From Edaphochlamys debaryana (lineage: Eukaryota > Chlorophyta > Chlorophyceae > Chlamydomonadales): DNA of 64,000 nt. Under the pieces are notes generated by a model. It was not told where the DNA came from. It saw nothing but the letters and a program-made list of their open reading frames with translations, and did not search any database. The stretch lies in NCBI GenBank assembly GCA_016858145.1, contig JAEHOE010000002.1, positions 1,116,001-1,180,000 on the forward strand. Reading direction: 5' to 3'. The translations under genes were made by a program, and so were the position numbers. Below, one piece after another: positions 12,201 to 24,200 of the stretch (position 1 is the first letter of the stretch; each line of letters opens with the position of its first letter).

Positions 12201-15200
12201 GCGCTCGCCGCACCGCGCAGCACGCATGGCAGCGGAGGGCGCGGCGCTGGCGGCGCCCGTGGAGGCGCAGGCGGCGGCCTGGGCGGCCGTGACGGCGGTG
12301 GGGCGCGAGCAGACGCGCGAGAGCAAGCGCCTGGCCAAGCTCATCCTGGGCTACGTGGGGGCGCACCGGGAGGAGGTCATGCCGCTGTTTGAGGTCATGT
12401 CGGTGTTCCTGGTGAGGCGGAGGGAGTGAGGCGGGGCCTGGGGTACACATCTGCCTTGGGATTGTGGCTGGGTAGGCTGACCAGGCGGTACCCCAGCTCC
12501 TCGCCCCTCCCTTGCTCCCTGAACCTCTCTGTATCAAGCCGTACCGTTCGGTCTGGTCTGAGTTCAATTCCCAGCCTCGTGCTGCGCGGCCTTGACCTTC
12601 CCCCCCTTGTACCGCAGCACCGCTCGTCCGTGGATTACGGCTTCATCGAGGCCTTCTGCCGTACGACCGTGGCGCAGCAGTACGCTACGGCGCAGAAGCG
12701 TGCCGTACTGGCGGCGTACGTGGACGTGTTCCGGGCGGGCAAGCTGCCGCAGGAGCAGCTGGAGCGCATCCTGCAGGTGCGTGGCCGCGTCACCCGTGGC
12801 CTCGTCCGGCGAAACACGGCAGCCTGCTCCCCCAACCTCCACTATCCCCGGCCCTCCAACCATCCACACACTCGCCCCATCCACACACACACACACCCCT
12901 GCTCCAGCTGAGCTGAGGTTGGGCGCTTTGACCGCGCACAGCTGCTCCAAGCGCAGCTGCTTCAAGCGCCCTGAGCGCGGCCACCCCCAATCCTTAGCCC
13001 TCTCCGCGGCCCACCCCCCTCCGGCCCTCCCCCTCTACTGCGTCAACCCCCCATCTTCCCCCCCCAGGTGCTTGTGACGCCCATGCTGACCGAGTCCCTG
13101 GAGCAGGGGCGGCTGGACGTGATCGGGGAGGACCTGGCGGAGGCGGTGGTGGTGGACCTGCTGGACCCCCTCGAGAGCAAGAGCGCGGGGCAGCGTGAGT
13201 GTGTTGTGGGGGGCTGCGTCTGGCGGGCGCTGGCGGGGGCGGAGGAGGACTGGAACGGATGCGTGTCAAGCGTGGGCAGAGGGCGGCCCCCTTACTGAGT
13301 GGGGGAGTGGGCTGCTGGCGGGGGCGGAGGGGGACTGGAAGGGATGCGTCATGGGGCGCGTGGGTGTCGGGTGGTTGTATCCCCATGGGCGTATGGACGC
13401 GGCCTCCGCCCGGGCCAGCGAGCCAGCAGCCTCCACTTTCTTACCGGTACACCCGCCGCCGCCGCCACCAGCCACCCCAGAAGCTGCAGGCCTGCACCTG
13501 CGAACACCCCCCCCCCACCCTCTCTGCCCTCTCTCCTCCATCCCCCTCTCCTCCACACCCCTCTCCTCCACACACCCCCCAGGCGAGTCGCTCCGCATCG
13601 AGCTGCTGCACATGTGCACGCAGCTGTTCAAGCACTCGCCCTCGCTGCTGGACCGCCACAAGAAGGAGCTGATCAAGTTTGGGTGGAACTACATTAAGAA
13701 GGACGACTCGGTCACAAAGTCGTACGCCTTCGTGAACGTGGCCTACTTCCTCAAGAACTTCCAGGCGCCCGAGAAGATCATGCTGCAGGTGCGAGATGCG
13801 GGATGCGGGACTAGTCTGGCGCGATCTCTGCCGTACGGATGCCCGTACGGCTGGGCAGTAGTGCGGGAAGCGGGGACTAGTCCGATGGCTGGGTCTGAGG
13901 TGGATGCAGAGCCCCAGCGCCTGCCCCAGCATTCGTCCAACCTTCCAACCCCCCCCTCCCCCCCCTCCCCCCCCAACAGGTGTTTGTGGCGCTGCTCAAG
14001 GTCTGCCAGCCCGACACCAAGCGCCCGCTCATCAAGGAGGCCATGGACGTGCTGGTGCCCACGCTCAACGAAAAGGTGCAGCGGTCGCCCGAGAACAAGA
14101 TCTCGCTGTGGGTGCGGTACACCAAGAAGGTGAGCGCGCCGTGCCGTGCATGCGTGTTTGCACGGCGGGGAGTGACTCCTGGTGGTGTTGGATTCTGACG
14201 GGAACGGAACGCTCTAGTGCCGGTGCCCCGACCCCACTCCCGATCCCCCCTTCTCCCCCCCCTTCTCCCCCCCTTCTCCCCCCCTTCTCCCCCCCTTCTC
14301 CCCCCTTCTCCCCCCTTCTCCCCCCCTTCTCCCCCCCTTCTCCCCCCCTTCTCCCCCCCTTCTCCCCCCCTTCTCCCCCCCTTCTCCCCCCCGTCTCCCC
14401 CCCTTCTCCCCCCTGTCCATCTTCCGTCCCTCCCCCGTCGTGCTCCCGCTCAGTTGGAAACACCCCCTCCCGGTCGCCCCTTCCCCCCCCCCCTGTCAGG
14501 TCCTGACCGAGGAGGCCCAGAACCTTGCCGCCATGGTCCACATCTGGCAGCTAGTGCTGCGGCACGCGGAGCTGTTCTACCCCTCGCGGGGGCAGTTCGT
14601 GGGGCAGATGGTGCACACGCTGGCCAAGCTGGGGCTGCAGGCGAGCACAGGGGGGGAGGGGGTGTTTAAAGCTGAGAAGCGGGAGAGCGTCTTTAGGGGG
14701 GGAGGGGGGGAATGGGGTCATGAGATGTCTTGTTGACTTCCGATGAGGTGTAGGGGGTGGGAGTGGAGGGAGGGCGGCAGGGTACACGGGAGGAGGAGGG
14801 CCCGGGAGTTGGTGTTTGTGGCACGGCATCGCGCTCGGGGCCATCTAAACATGCGCCTCACCCCCCATGCTTGCTCCGTACACGTTGCCGTACAGAACGC
14901 CACGCCCGAGTACCGCCGCCTCTCCCTGGACCTGGCCAAGCTGGTGGTGGGCTGGGAGCGCCAGCGGCAGGAGCTGGCGGCGGCGGCGGCAGCGGCGGCG
15001 GCGGCGCCTGCCCTGGCGGCGGCGGCGGTCGGGCAGAAGCGGCCGCGCGAGGAGGGCGGCTCCGCCGGCGGCGCGGCACCCGCTGACGGCGCCGCCGCAG
15101 CGGCGGACGGCCAGCCGCCGGGCAAGGCCGCGCGTACGGACGCCGACGGGGATACGGCCATGGCGGATGCGGCGGGCGCTGCCGCCGTCGCCACGAGCCC

Positions 15201-18200
15201 ACAGCCCGGGACCGATGCGGCAGCTGCGGCTCGGGCGGTTGCCCCGCCCTCTAATGCCGCGTCACCTGGCGGCCCCGGGGGTGTGTCGGTGGCGGCGGAT
15301 GACGACTTCAAGCCCACGCCCCAGGTCAGCTGTCCTTGGTCCGCCGCGCCCTTGCGGCGCGGGCGGGCCCGTCCGGCCCGACCGCAGTTCCTGCCCGGCC
15401 CGCTCGCGCAGCACTCTTTCTGTCACCCGCTACACACGTGTCCAACCCGTTCCCCTCCCCTCCTCCCTTAACGCGTGTTTTACTCGTCCGTTCGCCCTCC
15501 CACCCTTCCCTCTTGCCTCCCCCCCCCCAGATGGAGGACACGCTGGTCAACTTCCTGGCCCGCTTCGTGCTCATCGTGCCGGACGCCGTCAAGGAGGACG
15601 AGGCGGGGCTGCAGCAGGGCTACGGAATGGCGGTGCTGCTGCAGGCGCTCAAGCTGTGGCCCAATGTGGGTTCGGGGGGTCGGGGGCGGAGGGGGTGAGA
15701 ACGCCGCCCGCGCTCTCCAGGAGCTGGGCAGAGCGCGTTCACATGCCCATCGACCATCGCCCCCAAACGCCTTGAAACCTGACCCCCCCACCCCCCACCC
15801 CGTGTGCAGACGCCCGTCAAGCTCTCCTTTCTGGAGCGCCTCCTGGCCTCCGCCGCGGACCCCGCCAAGCAGGCGGCCGCCAAGGCCGCACCCGGGTCCT
15901 CAGGCCCCGCCGACCCGCCCCACCTCGTCCTCGGCATCTCCGTGTGCCGGGCCCTGGTCGAGGCACAGCCCCTGCAGCTGCTGGCGGTCAACGCCGGCGC
16001 CCTGGGATCTCTGGTGGAGCCCTGCCTGGCCTCGCGCAACCGCAAGTGTACGGCGGATCTGGGCGAGATCTTGCGCATGCTGCAGGCCAAGATCTCGGCC
16101 GCGCAGCAGCAGATCCAGGCCCAGCAGCAGGCGGCGGCGGCGGCCGCGCAGGCGGCGCAGCAGCAGGCGGCGGCGGCGGCCGCCGCCGCGGCCGCGGCGA
16201 CAGCGGCGGCGGCGGCTGGGGCGGCGGCGGCGCCGGGGATGATGCCCACTCCGGGCATGGCGCCGGGGATGGTTCCCGGCATGGCGCCCGGAGTGCCACC
16301 GGGGATGGTCCCCATGCCCGGGCAGCCGGGCCTGCCCCTGCCCCTCCCCGGGCAAGCGCCGGTGCCGGTGCCGGGTCAGGAGGTGAGCAATCTGCAATTG
16401 CTCTCCTTTGCCCTGTCTCCCCCCTTGCGCCTCCGCCTTACCTGACCACGTCACTGACCCCGCCTACTACTCGCAGGCCGCCGCTGCCTCGCCGCCGCTC
16501 GGCGCGCCCCTGGTAGCGGCGTCCCCGCCCCTCATGGCTCCGGCCCCGGCCCCGGCCCTGGCGCCCACGCCCTCCCTCGCGCCCGCGCCCTCGGCCGCCA
16601 CGACCCTGCCGCCGCCGCTGCCCGCGCTGCCCTCCACCTCCGCCGCCGCCGCCGCCATCGCCGCCCTCTCCAACGTCCAGCGGAAGGCCGAGGAGGCGAT
16701 TGCGCGCAACCTGGCGGCCGCCGCCGCCGCCGACCCCGCGGCGCAGCCGGCCGCCGGCCAGCCCGTGCCACCTGTGCCCACGCCCTCTGGCGGCGGCGGC
16801 ATCGGGGGGGACCCCAAGCTCCTGGTGGGGCTGTGCGGCTCCCTGGCCCTGCTAGAGGCAACCGAGGGGGTGGCGGGGCCCAGCTTCATCTTCACGTGCG
16901 TGCCCTCGCTGTGCAAGGTGAGGGGCGAGGAGGGGCCAGGAGGGAGGGGGTGGGGCGGGGCGGGGTGGGGTGTGGGGGGCTGATGCTGTTCCGCTGTAAC
17001 TGAGCACTCTAATCACAGAGGCAGTGTGCGGTGGGGCGGGGTGGGGTGGGGCGAGGCCTGGCCGCCGATGCGCTGCCCCGTTCGTACCCGTGTACTCGGA
17101 TGGCCTAACATGTAGAGTCCGAAACTCCGTAAACATGGCACCTCGCAGGTCCGCCTGATCCTTGCCCCGCCCTCCCCCCTCCCTCCGTCCCGTCCCCCGC
17201 CCCCAGGTGCTGCAGAAGACGGCCCGCGAGGTGGCCAACATGACCCCCCCGGGCGGCGCGGGGGCGGGGGCGCGCGGCGGCCGCGGCGCCGCCCCCGCCG
17301 CCACCAGTACGGCAGAGGAGCCCGAGTACGGCACCCTGTACTGGGTCATCGCCTCGTGCATCCGCCTGCTGGCGCCCAGGTGCGTGCGGCGACGGCCGTA
17401 CGGCAACCGTTTGCTGACTAGGTCGCATCGACACACACGGCCTGACCTGTTCAGTCCCATCAGCAGGGCCGACTGCATGGCTACTTGCTGCAGTGTCAGG
17501 CCACGCAGGGATCAGCCTCCCCCCCCCACTTTCCCTCCCCCCCTAGCTCGGCTCCTCCGGCGCAGGCGACGCAATCTCGCACAGTTTCAAACGCTCCCGC
17601 TCCCCCCCCCAGGGGGTTTCCACTTTCTTAAGCGATCATCCCCCCCCCATAGGGTCCTCCACCACAACGAGCAGCGCAAGGCCGTCCTCTCCTCCATGAT
17701 CGGGCTCATGGCGGGGCAGAACACTCGGCACATGGAGCCGGCGCTGTTCCTGGAGATGCTCAAGGTGGGCGGGAGTGTGGGGGGGGGAAACGGCAGTAGC
17801 AAGAGGGGGCTTGGAGGGGTGACAGACCACAGGCAGGCGATCTCCTTTCAAAGAGCCCACCCGCCTCAGGCCCCCTCAGGCCACCTCACCCCACGGCCTC
17901 TGTCCTCACCTTTACCCGCCACCCACCCCCCTCCCCCCCTCCCCCCCTGTCAGGTCATGGAGCGCTGGCTGGTCAACCCCTACCCCGGGCAGACAGGCAC
18001 GCTCTCCCCCAAGGAGGCCATCCTCATGGTGCAGCGGCTGGCGGCGCTGGAGAAACTCAACCTCTTCGACGGGCCCGCCAGTACGACAGGCGGCGGCTCG
18101 GGCCCGGCCGGGCCCAGCCCGCTGCGCAAGGCCTGGGACTCCACGCTGCTGTCGCTGGTGCTCCGGCTGGCCACGCCACCCGCGGAGGCGGCGGTGAGAG

Positions 18201-21200
18201 ACGGGGGAACGGCTGAGCGGAGACGCGGCCCGTTCATCTCTCGTCAGTTCGGTGCGCTCCTTGATATTACCTATCTATCCCATCCCTCAGCCCGCATCCC
18301 TCTACCCCCCCTCCCCCCTCGCCTACCCCCTTGCCTACCCCCATCCCTCAGCCCGCATCCCTCTACCCCCCCTCCCCCCTTGCCTACCCCCCCTCCCCCC
18401 TTGCCTACCCCCCCTCCCCCCTTGCCTACCCCCCCTCCCCCCCTGTCAGGACCTGGACAAGGTGCCCGAGGCCGACCGCGACCGCGTCATCGCCGACACG
18501 CGCCGCTCCGAGGAGTACTTCCTGCACCTGGAGCGGCGGTTCATGATGGGGCTGAGGGCGGCGGACCACGGAATGAGGAGGCGGGTGCAGATTAGAAGCG
18601 GGAGGGGTTGTGGGTGGATGGGCTGATGCGGGCTGTGCGAGGGCTGATGGGGGCTGCAGTTCGTGGTGTGGGGCGGGGTGGTGATGGGGAATGAGGAGGC
18701 GGGTGCTGGGCATGTGGGCGGGGTGGGGGTGGGGGTGTTCGAGCGCTGAGCGGGAGAGCGTCTAATGGGGGGGGGGGGCTGTGGTTGGGGATGAGGTGCC
18801 GTAGCTTGTAGGGGCGGTGATGGGGGTAGGTCACCTCTTAATGGGCGTGGTGGACCCTCCTGGCTTGTGTGTGGTAGTGCCGTCGTGGTTTGCGTTTGGT
18901 TGACATCCCTGGTCTTGGACCCAACTCTTTCAACCTGACCCTGCACTGCCCCGCCCTTCCCCTACCATACAGGCGGTTCTTCGAGCTGTACAACAACCAC
19001 GTGGCGCCCAATCTGTACGACAGGCTGCAGTTTGTCATCATGAGTCAGGACTGGGAGGCCATGAGCGGCACGTTCTGGCTCAAGACCGCCATGGTAGGGC
19101 GAGGGCAGGGGAGGGGGGGAGAGGTAAGGGAAGGCCTGTCCCGCCGCAAGCCTGGCTGACTTGGGCCGGGGAAGGGAGTGATGTCTTGTTGAGCGTTGGG
19201 CCACTTCTTGCCCTCACCCGTCACCTTCACCCCTGACGTGCACCTCCCGCCGCCGTCTCTGTGCTCCTTCCGCCCCCCTCTCCGCCCCCCAGGACCTGCT
19301 CCTGGCGGCCCTGCGCGAAGACGACTTAGTCATGCTGGCGCCCAACAGCGCACAGGCACGTGGCGGTTGGGATTGCCGGGGCAGTTGGAATCGTGGCGGT
19401 TAGCCAGGAGCGCATCCGCCAGCTAGCTGCTGCGACGCTGCATCTAGTGGGGCCCCAGCGGCACCCACCCACCTCTTGCCCCTTCCCCCCTCCTTGCCCC
19501 TCCTCCTCCCCCCCTCCCCCGCAGGTGCCCCCCCTGCTCCCCATTCAGCAGAACGTCTACGTGGCACAGCCCACGCAGCGAGACGCGCCCAAGCCCCCCG
19601 AGGCCGCAGCGCCGGGGGCCGCTCCGGCAGAGATCAAGGCCGAGGGCGAGGCGGGGGCTCCGCCGGGGGCGGAGGGCGCAGCCCCAGAGGTCAAGATGGA
19701 AGGGGACGCGGGGGTGGCAGCAGCGGGCGTGGCGGTTAAGGAGGAGCCCAAGGACGGGCCCGCTGGGCCCGGACCGGGCGCGGCTGGGCCCGGCGGGGCC
19801 CCGGGCGCCGAGGCCGGCGGCGCGGGGCCCATGGACGTGGACGGGGCGGGGGCGGTGGTGGCTGCGGGGGCGGTTCCCGGCTCTGCCCAGGCCGCCCGCT
19901 TCCCCGGTGCCTCCCCCGAGGCCATGGAGCTGGTGCGGGGGCACGTGGAGTGGCTGGACGCCATGGGTGGGTGCGGGGATGGGGGGCCGGGGTTATGGGA
20001 TGGGGGGGGGGGACAATTGAAGGCTTGACTGTTAAGAAGAAGACGGCGTTAGGTACTGGGGCAGGCAAGGAGCGGCTAGCCCCTCGCACTGTCCCAAACT
20101 CGACCCTCCACGGTTACACGCCCCCATTTTCCACGCCCGACCTTCCCCTCACAACCACCTCTTTTCCCTCCTCCCCCTCCCCCTCCCCCCCCAGGCAAGC
20201 TCCGCGTCCGCGAGCTGGTCCGCTCCCTGTGCGAGTACTCCGCCGCCGACCCGCTGGTGGGGTACCACCTGTGGGTGCTGGTGTTCCCCATCGTGTGGGC
20301 ATCGCTGGCCAAGGAGCAGCAGGCGAGTGGAGGGGGGAGCGGGGGGGGGAGGGGCAGGGGGGGGAGGGAACAGGGGAGGAGGTGCTGGGGCGGCTGCTGC
20401 CGGGGAGCGGCGGCGGGGCAGAGGCCGTTGCACAGGGTGAGGGGCGGGGAGGGAGGGGCAGGAGAAGGGCTGGGGGGGAGATGGGAGGACCGCCCGCGCC
20501 TCCACGTAACCCACCACTCTTCCTGCCCCCACCCCCACCCCCACCCCCAGGTCTCCCTTGCCAAGCCCATCATCACGCTCCTGGCCAAGGAGTACCACCA
20601 CCGCCAGGCCAACGCACGGCCCAACGTGCTGCAGGTGTGGGGGGGATGGACGGGGGGGTGTTTGGAGGTCGAACGGAGGGAGCTGACGTGGGAGTGTGCC
20701 GTCATCAAGAGCCCTCACCCCACCCCTAATTCCAACCCACCCCCACCCCCCAGGCCCTTCTGGAAGGCATCTCGCTCTGCCAGCCGCAGCCCAAGATCCC
20801 CCCCGAGCTCATCAAGTTCATCGGCAAGAACTACAACGCATGGCACAACGCAATGCCGCTGCTCGAGAGCCACGTCACCATTTTTCCGGACGAGCCGCGC
20901 TGCTTCGACAGGTAGGGCCGGGGGGGGGCTCAAAGCTTGCGCGGGGGTGTGAGGGCACAGACGGGTGTCGGGGCGCGACAGGGTCGGAGGCTGGCCCGTA
21001 AACCGCTACTACGCCTAGACGTCCTACACCCAACGGGCGGGGGGGGGGGAACGGAGGCTGGTGAGAAGATGTGTTGGCGGGGGGGGGCGGGGGGCTGTAT
21101 GGCGACGTGGCCGGTGTGGTGTGGCGATCGCACTTTGGTCTTGGCTGACGGCCACCGACCCACCAGCCCTCCCCATCCTTGAACCTCTCCCCCCTCCCCT

Positions 21201-24200
21201 TTCCCCCCCAGCCTGGCCGAGCTGTACCGGCTGGTGGGCGAGGACGACCTGCTGTGCGGCTTGTGGCGCAAGCGGGCGGGGACCGAGTGGACCCGCGCGG
21301 GCCTGGCGCTGGTGCAGACGGGGCACTGGGAGCGAGCCATGGACCTGCTGGGGGAGGCCACGCGGGGGACGGCGGCGGCGGTGCAGCAGGGGGTGAGTGA
21401 TGGGGGGTAGGGGAGGGGGTAGGGATGGGGGCGAAGAAGTAGGGATGGCGATGTCGACCCCCTCATCAACAAATCCCGTCACCACAATTAACGCCGCCCT
21501 ACCCCGCTTCCCCCAGCGCCCCGAGGGCACCACCCGCGGCGAGCAGGCCCTGTGGGTGGAGCAGTGGCTGTCCTGCTGCCGCCAGCTCAACCACTGGGAC
21601 CTCATGCTGGAGTACGGCAAGGTACGTCCGTACGGCACACCGTACGACACGCACCTCACGGCAAAGAACTGCCACAATCCAATGTTGGCCTGGCCTGGCC
21701 TGGCCACTGCTCCTTACCATTCTTGCCATTGACCCTTTCCCCCCCCACACACAGGGCTCTGAGCAGATGGAGGTGGTGGTGGACTGCCTGTGGCGCCTGG
21801 GCGACTGGACGCAGCTGCGCGAGAACCTCAACTCGGCTGCCGCCAAGGGCGGGGCGGTGGACGACTCGCCCGCGGTGCTCATGACGCGGGCCTACCTGGC
21901 GCTGCAGGAGGGGCACGTGCAGGTGGGGGGGGGGACGTGGGGATCAGCGTGCTTAATGATGGGAGGGGGAGACCGGGCCTACAGTACCTGCAGCCGTGCA
22001 GGGTTACTGCTGAAGCGTGCGCAGCCGATGAGAGGTCCTTCCCGTCTAGCTTGAGAATCGCCTTCGCCCACCCCCCAACCTGGCCACAACCCCGTTCACC
22101 CCCCCTTCACCCGGGAGGCGCCCTTTTCCCGGCGTGGAGGCGACGCGAAGGAAACAACTAACCTCCTACTCTTCCCCCTCCCCCCCCCAGGAGGCCGACA
22201 CCCAGACCAACAAGGCCCTGGTGGCCGCCCTGCACCGCTGGTGGGCGCTGCCCGACCTGCCCTCGCACTCGACGCACGTGGGGCTGCTGCAGACCTTCCA
22301 GCAGCTGGTGGAGCTCAAGGTGGGGGGAGGGGGGGAAACAGGGGGGAGCGTGCGGGTGTGTGCTTCGGCACGGCTTGTACGGCATGTGGGGCAGCAAGGC
22401 CTGCTGTAAGGACCGCAAGGAGCGCAGCTGCCGTCCCCCTCTTCCCACCCACCCACCCTCCCCCCCCTCTAGGAGTCTGCCCGCATCCTGGTGGACCTGG
22501 CCCAGGCCAACGGGCGCCCCGAGCACCCCTTCACCGACCTCAAGGAGATCATGGAGACCTGGCGCCTGCGCACACCCAACGACTGGGAGAGCCTCGTGCA
22601 CTGGCAGGCGAGTGCACTGGGGGGGCACGGGGGGGGGGGCGCGCGTCGGCCTGTCTCGACCATGTGCCCTACGTGCCCCTTGCTATGCTGCTCGGTCTGA
22701 CCAGCTGACCGACTTCGCTCCAGACCTCGCTCGAAAAAGGGGGGGCCAGGGGGGTGGGGGTGGGGGTGGCCCGCGTGCAGGTCTGTGTGCTGCCCAAGGC
22801 GCACCGACTTTGCTCCCGTCTCCCATCCGACTAACTAACCAACCGAACCCAACCTCCCCAACCGCCTCAACCCCAACTCCCAACCGCCAGGACGTGCTGG
22901 TGTGGCGCAACCAGATCTACAACATTGTGATCAACTCGTTCGGCTCCATGCGGGACATGGCGCCCACGCTGCACCAGCTGGGGTACAAGGTGGGGGGGGG
23001 GGGGCAGGAGGAGGAGGGGGAGGAGGAGAGCGGCAGGCGGCTGGCTATGTAAGGCTGAGGGCTGCCCTGTAGACCTCGCCACCCCCAGACCACTTACCTA
23101 TATACACACACACCTCTTTCGCTCACGGCCTCAACACGCCCCCCCTCTCCCTCCCCTCCCCTCCCCCAGGACAAGGCCTGGTCCGTCAACCGGCTGGGCG
23201 CCGTTGCGCTCAAGCACGGGCTGCCCGAGGCGTGCCTGCAGATGCTCAACACGCTCTACGGCTACAACGCCATGGAGGTGCAGGAGGCGTTCGTGAAGAT
23301 CAAGGAGCAGGTGGGGGGCGGGGGGCGGGGTGCAGGCGTGGGGGCTGCAGGGCGTAGGCGCGGGGTTTGGAGGCGGGTCTAGGCGGGGTCGCGGATATGG
23401 CCACCGCTCCCTCTTCTACCTATTTCACTGAGGTGACCTGAGCTCAGCTTCCCTCTCCCTCTCCCTCCCTCCACCCACCCCCCCCCAGGCCGAGGCTCAC
23501 CTGGACCGCGGCCCCCCCGACCTGGCCGTGGGGCTCCACACCATCGCCACCACCAACCTGGACTACTTCCAGCCCCCGCACCAGGCGGAGCTGTTCAGGC
23601 TCAAGGCACTCATGCTGCAGGCGAGGAGGGGGGGGCTGTGAGGGGAAGAGGGCGATAGGGAGAGGGGAAGAGGGTGACTGGGAGAGGGGACGAGGGTGAT
23701 AGGGAGAGGGGAGGAGGCGAGGCAATGGCGGGATCACAGGTGCAGTGCACAAGCAAGGGAAATCACCTGCGGCAAAAGCAAGAGGGGAGATCAAGATGGC
23801 CAAGACCCGCAGCGCCCATGCCACCAACCGCCGCCCCCCCTGTCCACCCCACCCTCCACCCCCCAGGCCCTGGGCGAGGACGACGCCGCCAACTCCTCCT
23901 TCTCCACCTCCCTGTCCCTGTGGCGGGGCTGCGGTGACACGTGGCTGTCGTGGGGGCAGTTCAACGACAAGCTCTACGAGGCCAGCGTGGCTCTGGCGGC
24001 GCAGGTGGGGGCGGGGCGGAGGGGGGTGCCGGGATGCGTGTGTGTGTTTCGGGCGTGCCATCGGGACGGAGCGTTCAATCCCCGTAAGGCAAGGCACTGA
24101 CCCGTGCCTCCTCCCCCTCCGCCCCTCGCCCCCCCAGTCCGCGCAGGCCGCCGCGCAGGCCCAGGCCGCGGGTGGCCCCCCGCCCCCCGCCGTGGGTCCC

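Noticed and set aside
14217..14506. Open frames of Pro/Phe/Leu or Gly/Glu/Arg repeats
   Set aside because: They are translations of the TTCTCCCCCC minisatellite within an intron.
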